Assembly (NCBI GenBank): GCA_023053575.1
Contig: JAKZAP010000013.1
Coordinates: 19,253,689 to 19,317,688 of the forward strand
Source: Branchinecta lynchi
Taxonomy: Eukaryota; Arthropoda; Branchiopoda; Anostraca; Branchinectidae
Length of the DNA stretch: 64,000 bases
Direction: 5' to 3'
The translations under genes were made by a program, and so were the position numbers. A model generated the notes under the pieces. The model was not told the DNA's origin, searched no databases, and worked only from the letters and a program-made list of their open reading frames with translations. Numbering within the stretch: the stretch's first letter is position 1; each line of letters begins with the position of its first letter. Positions 47,179 through 59,182 of the stretch are shown one piece after another.

Positions 47179-47644
47179 AAACGACATCAAAAGAAAAAGA
47201 ACAACCAATTCTGAAATTTGCCGTTTTAAATTCAGGAGATCAATTAGAGCGTGTATAATTATGATACAGGAACCCTAATTGATCCCTAAACGCAGTCTGC
47301 TCATTATCCTCAAGCTGCAAAAGGCCCATCAATTCTCAAGTCCTCTAGGGTTTTTCAGTTTCAGATTTTTTTTTTTTAGCACAGTGTGACCAAGCTCTAA
47401 GGAGGATATTTGCGTTCTACTGCTAAAACTGAACTGTGTGTGCACGTAGCCTAAAGCCTCTGACTAGAAATGATCTTTTCCCTATGAAGTGAATCAGAAA
47501 AAACGTTTTTGAAAATACCATTTCTTTCCACCGAAGACTAGCGATTATCGTTGTTAGCGCTTGTCGACCATATCCAGCCTTCCTGCTCTCCGACGCGGCG
47601 GCTGGGCGCAAAAAAATGAAAACTGAACGTAGTGCCTTGGTTAA

Positions 47645-49016
47645 CAAGACCAAAGGTTTCGATGGGATCCCAAAAATTCAATATCTGATCCAGACAACTG
47701 GGTCTTGTCTTAGCCAGATCCAGTCTTCGCCAGACTCCTTGAACATTTTTACAATTAAAATTCAGAAAGAGATTAAGGCCAAATAGCTAATCACCTGAGA
47801 AAACCAAGTTAAGATTTGGATTCAGCATGTGTGTTTACCCCTATAAGTCATATCTGTTTTGACGAAAACTTCCTGCCACTTCTGCCAATTTCCCGGTTCC
47901 GGCCGAACTCCAGAACTACTTGTCCGGCGAAAAAAGAAAGCTCAAAGACGAAATCAGGGTATCTTCTTCCCCAGTAATGAACATCTAATCAACTTCAAAT
48001 AGAAATTTAGCTTATAACAAATTTTCCGATTCCAGCCGGATTCCGGTCGAACTATATGTCCGGGTACCCCTAAATCGCTTGTCTAATCAACTAGAAATAA
48101 AACTTTGACTTCCAACAGTTTTCCGGTTTTGGCCGGATTCCGGACGAACTACATGTCCTGGTAGAAACTTGTTTTCACATAAGTGTTCAGCATGTCTTCT
48201 TGCCCTAAATCGAACATCTAATCAACTCCAAATAAAACTGTTAAATTTGACAAACTTTCTGGTTTGGGCCGGATTCCGGTCGAAATACTTATCCGTCGAG
48301 AAAATAGTTTTCACCATCGTCTTCAGCATGTCTCCCTACCTCTAAATCGAACATTTAATCAACTTCAAATAAAACTTTTACTTTCAACAAACTTTCCGGT
48401 TTGGGCCGGATTCCGGACGAAATACTTGTCCATCGAGAAAATAGTTTTCACCATCGTCTTCAGCATGTCTTCCTACCCCTAAATCGAACATCTAATCAAT
48501 TTCAAATAAAACTTTTACTTTCAACAAACTTTCCGGTTTGGGCCGGATTCCGGACGAAATACTTGTCCGTCGAGAAAATAATTTTCACCATCTTCTTCAG
48601 CATGTCTTCCTACCCCTAAATCGAACATCTAATCAACTTCAAATAAAACTTTTACTTTCAACAAACTTTCCGGTTTTGGCCGGATTCCGGGCGAACTACT
48701 TGTCCGATGAAAAAATGGTTTTCACCATCGTGCTCAGCATGTCTTCTTACCCCATAATCGACTATCACATTAGCTGTTTCAAAATATTTTGTTTGTCCCT
48801 TAATTTGAATCCCCTCCCCCACCCCTAAATGTAGAGCTACAAAGCCCATCTACGAACTTGACTGGTCCGACGACCCAACGAACCCTCACACCAAGTTTCA
48901 TCAAAATATCTCATTCCCTTCGAGAGTTATCGTGCTTACAGACGGACGGACGGACAGACGGACAACTTTTGCGATGTCATAGGTATCCCTCCACTTACGT
49001 TTTGGGATCCCAAAAA
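47645..49016 (+). mobile_element. Helentron-like element, family H2, with 137-bp tandem repeats
   Basis: The 5' end CAAGACCAAAGGTTTCGATG plus GGATCCCAAA matches (inverted) the end near 59340-59370. The 3' end is a CGGACGGACAGACGG microsatellite, GCGATGTCATAGG, TATCCCTCCACTTACG and the palindrome TTTTGGGATCCCAAAA. Internal units of 137 bp (starts near 48130, 48267, 48404, 48541 and 48676; weaker earlier ones) carry GGCCGGATTCCGG, CAGCATGTCTTC and AATCGAACATCTAATCAA. The architecture parallels family H1. No coding capacity; open frames in the array are repeats of one another. Confidence 0.6.
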
Positions 49017-50293
49017 GTGGGAAAACTAAGCAAATAAAAGAAGTATTAAACAGAAGATTATCACATTCTTGTATGTGAAAGAGTTGTCAACTTTTCGTTG
49101 GGTGACGGAAAGCGCTAAAAATTCGTAGTTAAGAAACGAAACAATACAGAAAGGTGGGGATTTTGGAAGCTTATAATTCCATATGGGAGCTAAGTATATT
49201 ATAAAATTAGAATAAGCAAGAGGGGTCCTTTAAGTCCCTTCAGCAAGCCAGTGTGAAAACTTTAACTCAGATTGATGCCTGTAAATTGCTCACTTCTTAC
49301 AGATACATCGCAGTTTGTTAGGTTGTTTTTTACTGTGTGTAAGTTCATACCGGTCATCTGTCACGGATAAATTCTCGAAGTATTTGGGTCCAGAGTACGA
49401 AATGGACATCCTGCCATAAATATTTACATGAGGAATTTGTCACCTGTTGTGTCAGCTAATTCTGACTGACAGGTGTTTGGAATGTAAGACACGAATAGGG
49501 TATTTCTTTTTTTTACCACACAGTATTTTTAATTATAAATATTAATATATTGTCATTGGAGAAAGATTGACTGTAAACTCCACGGAGCTCCCAATATCTT
49601 CTGGTTCGAATGTATCCCTTCGCGGCAAGGGAGACAATGATCTAGCCCCCTTGGTCGGATGGTGTCGCGAGCTCTCGATTTTAAGGGAATCTTGCTGGGG
49701 GGGGGGGTATAGAGAGATACTGTTTCCTGATATCATGAAGAGTACATCTCCAGGCGCAATCAGTGCAGTACGTAGATTTGAATCGAACAGTAGGCTATTA
49801 AAATAAAAGTTGATCGGGCGAGTGCAGTTTAGTTCATGAAGTGTGATATCTGTATTTATTATGAAGTTTTATATTTAGCTGTCTTTATATGACCCTAAGG
49901 CTTAAATACATTATTATTAGTATTATATGGATAGTTGCTTAAGGCGGGTATAATTTTATTTGTTTGTGTTTATTTGCGATGCCCGTTGGTTCTTAGTGTA
50001 ATTACAATTATGTTTACTTTTGTTTTATATATCCATTAAATTATGTGTATAAAGAACTTACAGTCTTTAAACATTTTTTTTCTTAAGTTGTAACTTCAAA
50101 ATGCAGCAAGGTTTGATCACAAAATAAATACGTTCAATACTATTCTTTAAATAAAGAAACGGAAATTATTGGCATTGGCGTATCAGTTTCGAATAAACAT
50201 GGCAGTGAAAGATGAAAGCGACTAAGCAGAAGAATGTTTTTTTGTTGAGGTATTATCCTCTATTCCTTCGCCTCTTAAAAAAAAAAACAAAAA
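49017..50293. other. Stretch with no recognised feature
   Basis: AT-rich, with a poly-G run at 49699-49707. The minus frame at 49542-49736 matches nothing I know. TGCGATGCCCGTTGGTTCTT at 49977 faintly resembles the LINE-A 3' palindrome but is not convincing. Confidence 0.35.
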
Positions 50294-51890
50294 AACAAGA
50301 GCTGGAAGCTCAAACGGCACTTGTAAAGCTTGGTAAAAGGATGAAAGTAAGAATTTACCAATTCGTGGATTTGTCATGATCATTTGTAAGCAAAACCCTT
50401 CTGATAAGAGTGACCATGGACCCTTGGAAATCAAGAGAATGGATCGTTTGGTAAAAAAAAATACACTTGGCTGTGATCTTTTTTCATAAGTCTGTAATGA
50501 AAAGCCTTGAGGCAAAAATGATCCTGATCCCTTTAGCATCGTGCAATGGTCTAGTAAAAACTATACTGTTACTTTACGGTTAAGATGCGCACTTTAAGGG
50601 TGCTAGAAATTCATTTCTAAGCAAAGGCCTTGAGGCAAAATGATCTTTGGCTGATGGTGATCATGAAAATGCAGATTTGCTTAAAAGTATTTGTTGTACT
50701 TTGTAGTTAAGATGAGTACTTTAAAGGATGGTCAGATCTGGGAAGTGGCAATTTCTAAGCCAATCTTGTCAAGTCTCAAATCTTAGGCTACGCTTTTTTT
50801 CCTATAAAGTGTCATTCCAATCGCTACACTCTAAGCGTGTCACACAATCCCCCCCCCCCTGACTCCTCCATATTGATCTGATCCTGTCCGCGACTTGAAA
50901 TGGGACATCTGAGACATGATTTCTTTCCGAATATCAAGTTTCATTAAGATCCAATCCCCCGCTCAAAAGCTGGACATTTCTCAAGATTCTGGATTACCCT
51001 TCCTTCCACTCCCCATACGATAGTCAAATCGGAGAAACGACCGTTCTTGAGTTAAAATTGTCCGAGTCCCTGATACGCCAGCCAAGTTTCATCGTCTTAG
51101 CAGATGTGTCAGCATCTTCTCGGGATCACCGAAATTCGGCCCCCCAAATCTAACTCCCCCCACAGCGTTCGGATCCGGTCCGGCCTTGTCAACTTTATAT
51201 TTAAGGCTTGTGCTTGTTCTTCCCACCAAGTTTCATCCCGATCCGTCCACTCTGAATAAGTCACAGGATTTCCGGTTCCCTCCTCCAACTCCCCCCAAGT
51301 CACCGGATCCATTCCGGACTTGAAGTGTGACATCTGAGACACGAGTTCTTTCCAAATATCAAGTTTCATTAACATATGGTTCTCTGTTCAAAAGTTACAA
51401 ATCCGTCAATATTACGGATTCTTTCCCGCTACACCCCCCCCACGGTGGTCGGATGGGAGAAGTGAATATTTCCATGTTATTTTGGTCGGGTCCCTGATAT
51501 GCCTGCCAAGTTTCATCGTCCTAGCACATGTGTAAGTATCTTAATTTGGGATCGCCCGTTTTCCGGTTCCCCCCTTCCAACTACCCCCAAAGTAACCGGA
51601 TCCATTCCGGAATCGAATTTTGACAACTGAGACAGGAGATCTTTCCAAATATAAAGTCTCATTAGGATCCGATTACCCGTTTAAAAGTTATACATACGTC
51701 AATATTCCGGGTTTCCCCTCCATCCATTCCATGATAATTTCTAAGTTAGTTTGGTGGGGTCCCTAATATTCCTTCCAAGTTTCAGCCTCCTAGCATATCT
51801 GAAAGTGCCCTAACTCGAGATGAGTGGACCGACCGACCGAAAGGTGATCGGTATATGGCACTTGACCGGTGCTGCAAGTGCCATAAAAAC
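50294..51890 (+). mobile_element. Helentron-like element H1, older copy
   Basis: The 5' end AACAAGAGCTGGAAGCTCAA (ATATGG mutated to AAACGG) and the 3' end GTATATGGCACTTGACC, TGCAAGTGCCATAAAAA match. About two and a half diverged units with CACCAAGTTTCATCCCGATC, CACCGGATCC and CAAATATCAAGTTTCATT. It closely resembles the copy at 11562 in layout. Confidence 0.6.
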
Positions 51891-51954
51891 GGTACCCTGT
51901 GCTACCTTGAATGCTGCCAAACCAGACGTTGAACTATTTCTTTATCACGTGACT

Positions 51955-53040
51955 GCCATGAACTTTTGATGTCGTTTTTATACACTACACTGGAAGTACA
52001 TCCATTATGCATGTTTTGCAGCACAACATAATCGTAATCAATAAATACCCCCCTTCCCGAGCATGTTACAGAAATGAGCAGCTATTACGAGGAACGTCGA
52101 TTTCAAGGGGACCCAACACCCTCCTTTCAACCGTTTTGACCTGTTTTGGAACTTTTGGGGATCCCAAAGCGTAAGTGGAGGGATACCTATAGAATAGAAC
52201 AAAATATAATTACCGAAAAAAGACCGTGGACCGTCTTATTCTAAAAATCTTGTTCTATGTTCCATCACAAGCCTCAAGCTTTTTCACTGTAACAAAACAT
52301 TCATCCTTCATCATCCTTACCATCCATTTTTCATTATACACTCTCTCACCGAATACCTCCTTTCTCCGTTCATTCAATTCCACACAATCGCACATCAAAT
52401 GAACTACGCTTTCGTCCTCATGACCACACATAGGATAGAAGTAAGGACCAGTTCTCTCTTTTTCTTTACCAATATATTTTCTCCTTACCCCAAGTGGTAA
52501 ACTATCAGCCCTCATTTCGATAATATACTTATTATCCCCCTTACTAAACCCTGCTTTAAACATAATTCCTTCACCCCAAGTATCTTTGGCCGCCTAAAAA
52601 AAAACTCAGGGACACTGGAATGTCCTTCTGAAATTGTCAAGCTTATATATGACTTCGTAAAAAGTTCTCCGCCTGTCCACCTGTCTGTCTGTCTGTCCGC
52701 CCGTCTGTCAGCACTATAACTCTCGATGGGAATGAAATATTTTGATGAAGCTTGGTATGCGGATTATTTGGGTCAAGGGCGAGTCAAACCAAGAGCGTGT
52801 TCCACCCTTCGTACTACAGTTACTATTTCCGTTCCAACCTCGTGAAAAGTTACTACGCTGACCGTTCGAACCTTCTCGAAATAGTAACTATTTGCTTACC
52901 ACGCTCGGGAGCGTAGTAAGCGTGGTAACTACGATCTTTGTAGTACGAGTATGTGGCTTTAGTGGCAATGCGCCAATATTTTGCCACGGCAACCACCCAA
53001 TTCTATATTTGCTCGAATCGGCGACGTCAAAATGTCTCTC
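51955..53040 (-). repeat. Right member of the 1.1-kb inverted duplication
   Basis: Inverse counterpart of 46095-47178, including the LINE-A end (52255-52590) and the CTCCCGAGC MITE (52800-52940). A second small LINE-A piece (minus, 53030-53095, with CDFVELNDRRKEVFGER) adjoins it and has no partner in the left member. Confidence 0.75.
52255..52590 (-). mobile_element. LINE-A ORF2 C-terminal fragment
   Basis: It reads FKAGFSKGDNKYIIEMRADS, LPLGVRRKYIGKEKER and YFYPMCGHEDESVVHLMCDC, then ELNERRKEVFGERVY. It aligns with the end of ORF2 at 58.7-59.0 kb. The first Cys of the zinc-binding motif is changed to Tyr. It is flanked by family H2 sequence. Confidence 0.8.
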
Positions 53041-53099
53041 ACCAAATACCTCCTTTCTCCGGTCATTCAATTCCACGAAATCGCACATCAAATGATATA

Positions 53100-53490
53100 T
53101 TATATATGACTACGTAAAAAGTTGTCCGCCGTCTGTCCGCCCGTCTGTCAGCACGATAACTCTCGAAGTGAATGAAATATTTTGATGAAGCTTGGTATGA
53201 GGATTCTTTGGTTCAAGGGACATGTCGAGTTCGTAGATCTCGATACTTCTAAATCAACCACCTCATTAGCTGTCAAAAAATACTGTGTTGGCCCCTTAAT
53301 TTGAAACCCCAACCAAAATGTAGCCCATCTATGAACTCAACCTGTCCCTTGACCCAAAGAATCGTTACACCAAGTTACATCAAAGTATCTTCTTCCCTTC
53401 GATAGTTACCGTGCTGACAGATGGACGGACCGACAACTTTTACGAAGTCATAGGTATCGCTCCACTTACGTTTTGGGATCCCAAAAAGAT
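53100..53490 (+). mobile_element. Family H2 3' end fragment
   Basis: GTCCGCCGTCTGTCCGCCCG, CACGATAACTCTCGAAG, GACGGACCGACAAC, GAAGTCATAGGTATCGCTCC and TTTTGGGATCCCAAAA match the end of the H2 copy at 49016. Confidence 0.6.
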
Positions 53491-53654
53491 AAGCTCTACA
53501 CGGGTAGACATATAGTACCGTTATTTCTTTTCACTCTTGTAATTGTTATTTACTATGTCGATCCCAGCCAACATACTGCCGATGATGGGTAATAAAACAA
53601 ATCCATTCATTTAAGTGGTTCACACTTCATCAAGGACGATGGAAAGATTCATTT

Positions 53655-54214
53655 TTGGGATTACAAAACGGCAGTGGAGGGATATATATGACATCGCAAA
53701 AGTTGTCCGTCTGTCAGTCCGTCCGTCCGTCTGTCAGCACGATAAATCTCGAAGGGAATGAGATATTTTGATGAAACTTGGTGTGAGACTCTTCGAGTCA
53801 AGGGAAAGGTCGAGTTCAAAGATGGGCCCGATAGCTGCATATTTAGGGGAGGGGGAGGGGTTTCAAATTAAGGGACGAAAAAAATATTTTTTAAAAGCTA
53901 ATGCGATAGTCGATTACGGGGTAAGACAACATGCTGTACACGAATATGAAAACCATTTTCTCGCCGGACAAGTAGTTCACCCGGAATCCGGCTATAACCG
54001 GAAAGTTTGTAAAAACTAAAAGTTTTATCTGAAGTTGGTTAGATATCCGATATAGGGGTAATGAGACATGCTGAATCCGAATATGAACATTATTTTGTCG
54101 CTGGACAAGTAGATCGCCCGGAATCCGACCATAACCGGAAAATCTGTTAAAATTAAAAGTTTAATATGAGTTTCATTAGGTGTTCGATTGCCGGGTAAGA
54201 AGCGTCGAGCATTC
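53655..54214 (-). mobile_element. Family H2 copy, 3' part, split by LINE-A
   Basis: Inverse H2: TTTTTGGGATTACAAAACG, GGCAGTGGAGGG, the GTCCGTCC microsatellite, then two and a half inverse 137-bp units (CGGAATCCGGCTATAACCGG). It breaks off near 54215 where LINE-A begins, and continues with its 5' end at about 59183-59370. Confidence 0.6.
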
Positions 54215-57200
54215 ATTCCGCGCGGTCGCATGCTCCTGTAGTAAAAGTGGATAATACTGGTGAAAGTTGGAGAATATTGGATTCATATGCGAAATAGCCA
54301 AGGAGAGAGAGAGCGGATGTATAATGCTAGGTCCCGGGCTAAAGCGGGACAACAACTAACAAACTCAGCTCCCGGAGCATATTGCTGGGAGCAAGCAAGG
54401 TAAAAAGTCTGATTTGATTACGTCGAAGCGAGAACTTCAATTGTATTGTCTTCGCCGGAAAACCATACGAGATAACCGATGGCGAATGTGGAAAAAGAGC
54501 AAGATCCGTTGAGGAACGGTCAATTCCTCCAGGAAATTAATTTTAAACTTGATCTTTTGCCTGCGGTATCGGCAAATTTGGCAGTTATTCAGGCACAGTT
54601 AGCAAATTTCGAGAAGCAAATCGTGGGGAACGAGAGTAAGAATGAAGCAAATAGCCGTGAGATAGCGACTTTGCGTAATGATCTACTAGCTTCAAACCAA
54701 AGGTTTAACAGATTGGAAGCGGAAATCAACAGAACGAATATTGTATTGTTCAATCTTCAGCCATGTAATCGTCCCATGGAGTCTCTTAAAGCAGAAGTGT
54801 TCAATTTCTTCAGGTGTGTGCTTCCTTTTATGCCTTTGTCGGGAATTGATATTCGGGATGTGGTGCGAATCAGGGGAGGCCCAGTGATTGTGAAATTTAA
54901 CACTACGGAAATCAGGGACACGGTGCTTAGGAATAGCCAGTTGATCAGGAGATCTGGTGTTTCTGTTTCACCTGATTATACGTTCGAACAAAGAGTGGCG
55001 CGCCGGCAGTTGAAACTTTTATGGCACCGGCAATTGAAGAGAGACGGAATGTACGCCTTCGAGGTGAAAGGCTATTTATTGACGGGAGAATGTTTCTGTA
55101 TGACCCCATAGAAAAACGCGTGATTGAGGCAACACAGAACCCCGCTCAGAATAGATTTGATAGTGCACCCCAAGGAGATATGGGCGCCGGTCCCCCAAGT
55201 AGTGCTGATCCAGTCACGATGGAAGAAGACAATTCTGATGCGGAGAGCGTAGTTACGGTGGTTGAAGGGGGCGATAGAGATCAAGTAACGCAAGAGCCGG
55301 CCCAAGTTCAAGGAAAGTCAAACGGGGCGGTGGTTTCGGACAAAAGATCTCGTAAAATAGACGAGATAATCTCCCCGGAAGATCGAAATAGAACGAACTC
55401 CCGGAATGTTGCTTCAAGAGGTGGTGGAACGGCTAGAGGAGGGAGTTCATTTATGAATAGAGGAAGGTTTGGTGGAAGTGTTGCACCAGGAACGGCTAGA
55501 AATGCGGATTTGTATAGGCTCACGTTTCCGGATCCGAACAGTCCGGTTATCCATTCTGAATTGTATGGTTCCCAGTATCCACCGCTTCGTCCGACATAGG
55601 GATCCTCGGGTCATGGTGATGTTGAGTTGAAAATATGTACGTGGAATGTCCAAGGATATGCACAAGAGAAATTGAATGATTTACTAGGAGTTGATAGATG
55701 GGATATACTAGGCATAACAGAGACTTGGAATTCGCAGTGCGTGGTTAAAGATGAGTTTAGTTGTTTTTGTGTGTGTAGAGAGAAGTCCAAAAATGGTCGG
55801 ACATATGGAGGGGTTGCGGTATTAGTGCGTAAGAGTAGATTTGATTCAATTTGTAGGCTAAAGAGTAATTCGGAAAACACGGTTTGGATTAAATTGACGA
55901 TTGGTCTTTTTCGGGTTGTTTTTTGTTGTGTGTATATTCCTCCCCAGTCTAGCTCGTATTCAAATGAGGATACGTGGAATATCTTAAGAAGTGATAAGGC
56001 TAGATTTAGTAGAGATTACCCTAATTATGGATTTATATTTACAGGAGACTTTAATGTGTATACAGGGTGTCATAGTGGAACGCCTAGGAATGATGTTTTC
56101 CAGTGGGGGAACTGGAGGGAGTCTACTCAGCCAGAGGATGGCCAAGGGGATGTGGAGTTTGGTGTGCGTAAAAGTAAGGACCAGGACCGTAAGAAAAACA
56201 AATGGGGTGAGAACCTTTTAGATTTTTGTAGTAATGAAAATGTGATAATATTAAATGGGAGATTAGGAGAAGATGGAGGTAAAGGGGATTACACTTGTTT
56301 TTCGGGGGGGGGGGGGCTCCAAGTGTTTTAGATTATTTTTTGGTTAGCCCGTCTCTTTGGTCAAGGTGCCTGAATTGTAGAGTTCTTCGGGTTGTGGGTT
56401 CTGACCACGTCCCTCTTGTTCTTTTTATGGTTTCTCCAAGATCTCAAGGGCCTGATATTATAGAGCAAGATAGGCAGACAAATGGTAGTAATATTCTAGT
56501 TCCAGAGGTAATAGTTAGACGACCAATTATGGTTTCTGAGGGATTGGATAAGAGAATTTTAGATAAGGTAACAGAGCAACGTTCTCAGGAAATGCTAGAA
56601 AATTGTATAGAGCTAGGTAAAGCGAATCGAGTTGAGGAGGCTATTTCTGATTTTTCATCGTTTATGTATGAGATTGCATGTGATCATGACCAGATAAAGA
56701 GGAAGGAGCGGATGGGTAGAGTGAAGGATTCTTTTTATGATTATGATTGTCGGATGTTGAAAAATAAGGTGGTGGAGGCACTAACACTGGTGAAAAATAG
56801 CGGTAGTCAGCAGCTAGAATCTAACCTCGGTAAGTATAGACAAATTAGAAGAGAGTACAAAGCTTTGGTGAAGGCTAAGAAAAAGCAGGAGGCTGAGGGC
56901 GTTAGGGAAAAGGTAAGAGATTCTTTAAAAAATAAAGATGGTAAGCAATTTTGGAAGTGGGTGAATAAGTCGCTAGTTGATAAGGGTGAGGTCCCTCAGT
57001 TGGGGCCACAATCTTGGGAGAGGTATTATGAGAGTAAAGGGATGAAGTTGGAAACGGTATTTAGTGAACAGTGGAAAGAGAAGGTAAGGGAGAAGGTATG
57101 TTACCCGTTGACAGAGGAAGATTCCAAATTACTAGCTCCAGTTGAGGAGGCTGAAGTTTGGAATGTTATGCGTAAAATGAAAGGAAATTCTGCTCCCGGT

Positions 57201-59182
57201 CCGGATGGTATTCCGTTGTCTGTGTGGCGATGGGGTAAGGTGGTGGTTGTGCAGGTGATGGTTGCCTTGTTTTCTAGTTTGATGGTGAATGCTACGTGGC
57301 CGATACAATGGACAACCTCTATAGCGATACCATTATTTAAGAAGGGTAGTAGACAGCTGCATGAAAACTATAGATGCATCCATTTGGGGAATGCTTTTGC
57401 TAAAATATTTGCTAAATTTTTAGATTCTAGACTTTGTAGATGGTTGGATCACAAGGAATTAATGTCCTCGGTACAGGCTGGTTTTCGGAAGGGTTTTAGT
57501 ACGATTGACCAAATGTTTATTTTGCATTGTTTAGTTAGTAAGTACACGGGGAAAGAAAGGGGTAGATTATACGTGGTATTTTTAGATCTGAAGGGAGCAT
57601 TCGACAATGTTAAGAGAGATCTATTGATGGAGGAGTTATTGAAGATTGGTTTACCGAATGCGTTTGTACTAATTTTGGTTTCGATGTATGAAATGACTAA
57701 GTTTGTAGTGAAGGTGGCAGGTAAATTTTCTAGATCATTTTTTCTAAGCGTAGGGGTTAAACAAGGGTGTTGCCTATCTCCTAAATTGTTCTCGCTTTAC
57801 ATTAATGATTTTCATGAGTATTTGTTACATTCTGGTGCGGCGGTGGTAAGTCTGGATATTTGTCAGTTATGTGCCTTGTTGTTTGCGGACGATATGGTGC
57901 TATTTGCGGATTCGCCCGAAAAGTTGCAGTTTCTGTTGGATAGGACCCACGAATACCTCCGAATGAAAGACTTGTGTTTGAATGTGAGTAAGTCTGTAAT
58001 GATGGTGTTTAGAAAGGGTGGAAGAGTGAGTGAAAGTGAGAGTGTGAAGTTTAATGGAGAGAAAATAGGGATAACGGATGATTTTGTTTATTTAGGTGTT
58101 CGGTTTTCGTATAATGGTAAGTTTGGTAAACAAATAGAAGCTAGCGAGAGAAAAGGGAAGCGTTGTGCGTATGCGCTTGCTGGAAGCCATTTAGGGGATA
58201 TTAAGGATATTAAAATGCATAAGCAGTTATTTTCAACTAAAGTAGTATCAGCTATGCATTATGGATCCGAGATTTGGGGCTTCCATAAGGGGGATAAGCT
58301 AGAGAGTGTACAGTTACAATATTTTAAGAGGGTATTAGGGGTTAGCGTGAGAACAAATAGCCTAGTAATTACAGGGGACTTAGGTTTAGGGTTGCTCCGG
58401 AATAGTAGGTTGGTAGCAATGATAAGATATTGGGAGAAAGTGACGAGTTTGCCAAGGGTGAGAGTTTTGAAAGCGGCGTATTTGGAAATACTTGGGGGCA
58501 AGAAAAGGGATTCTTGGCCTCAGCAAATTAAAAAAATATTGGATGATTGTGGTTATGGTGGTTTGTGGTGTGATGGAGTGGGACCAGGTTACCCCCTAGG
58601 TAAGGTAGCTAAGTTAGTGAAAGATAGGCTAAGAGATCAGGAGATTCAGAGGTGGCATGGGGGCGTATCAGAGCACCACTCTCTGAAGTTGTATGGTATG
58701 GCTAAAGAGACATGGGGAGAAGAATTATATTTTAAGTTGGGATTGGGGGGGGCAGAATTGAGGTGGATGGTGAGTCTTAGGGCGGACGCTCTTCCAGTGG
58801 GGATGCGGAGAAAGTATATTGGTCGAGAGAGGAAAGGTACTGGTCCTTATTTTTGTCCGATGTGTGGTGTTGAGGGGGAGGATGCGGTACATTTGATGTG
58901 TTATTGCGAGGAGTTGAAAGGATTAAGAAAGGAAGTGTTTGGCCGGGAGGTTTGGGATGAAAGGGAATTGACTTCGATTATGGGAAGTAAGTGTTTTGGT
59001 GATCTCCGAAGGCTGGGTAGATTCCTGAAGATAGCTATGACCCACCGCGAACTATTTTTTATAGAAGTTGATTTTTGGTTTGTTTCGGAGTGTACGATAT
59101 TTTGTTTGTTGTTATTTTTTTATGTTTTCCGCCATGGCCCTTGGGCTTTTTTGGAATTAAATTCATTCATTCATTCATTCAT
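54215..59182 (+). mobile_element. LINE-A, nearly full-length non-LTR retrotransposon
   Basis: About 5 kb inserted in a family H2 copy. It has a 5' UTR (about 260 bp), ORF1, ORF2 with endonuclease and reverse transcriptase, and a short 3' UTR with the palindrome GGCCCTTGGGC and an (ATTC)n tail (59160-59182). It moves by target-primed reverse transcription. RT wording (GVKQGCCLSPKLFSLYINDF, LLFADDMVLFADS) suggests the I/Nimb or L1/Tx1 side of the LINE tree; no RNase H domain is seen. The copy has one frameshift in ORF1 and one at a G13 run in ORF2, otherwise open. At least five 3' fragments in the window derive from this family. Confidence 0.9.
54479..55599 (+). CDS. LINE-A ORF1, RNA-binding nucleocapsid-like protein (one frameshift)
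   Basis: Frame one (54479-55111) encodes a coiled coil (about residues 20-85, heptads such as IATLRNDLLASNQRFNRLEA). An RRM-like segment follows (NIVLFNLQPC; VVRIRGGPVIVKFN) and then SPDYTFEQRVARRQLKLLW, which recalls L1-type ORF1 C-terminal domains. The continuation GERLFIDGRMFLYDPIEKRV and an Arg/Gly-rich tail (RGGGTARGGSSFMNRGRFGG) lie in frame two (to 55599). A one-base slip between about 55040 and 55065 is needed to join them. ORF1 proteins coat LINE RNA and act as chaperones. The ATG at 54479 follows a 5' UTR and starts the coiled-coil frame. Confidence 0.75.

Noticed and set aside
48264..48828. Three near-identical frames of 72-96 residues starting MGRIP
   Set aside because: They are translations of the 137-bp repeat, not genes.
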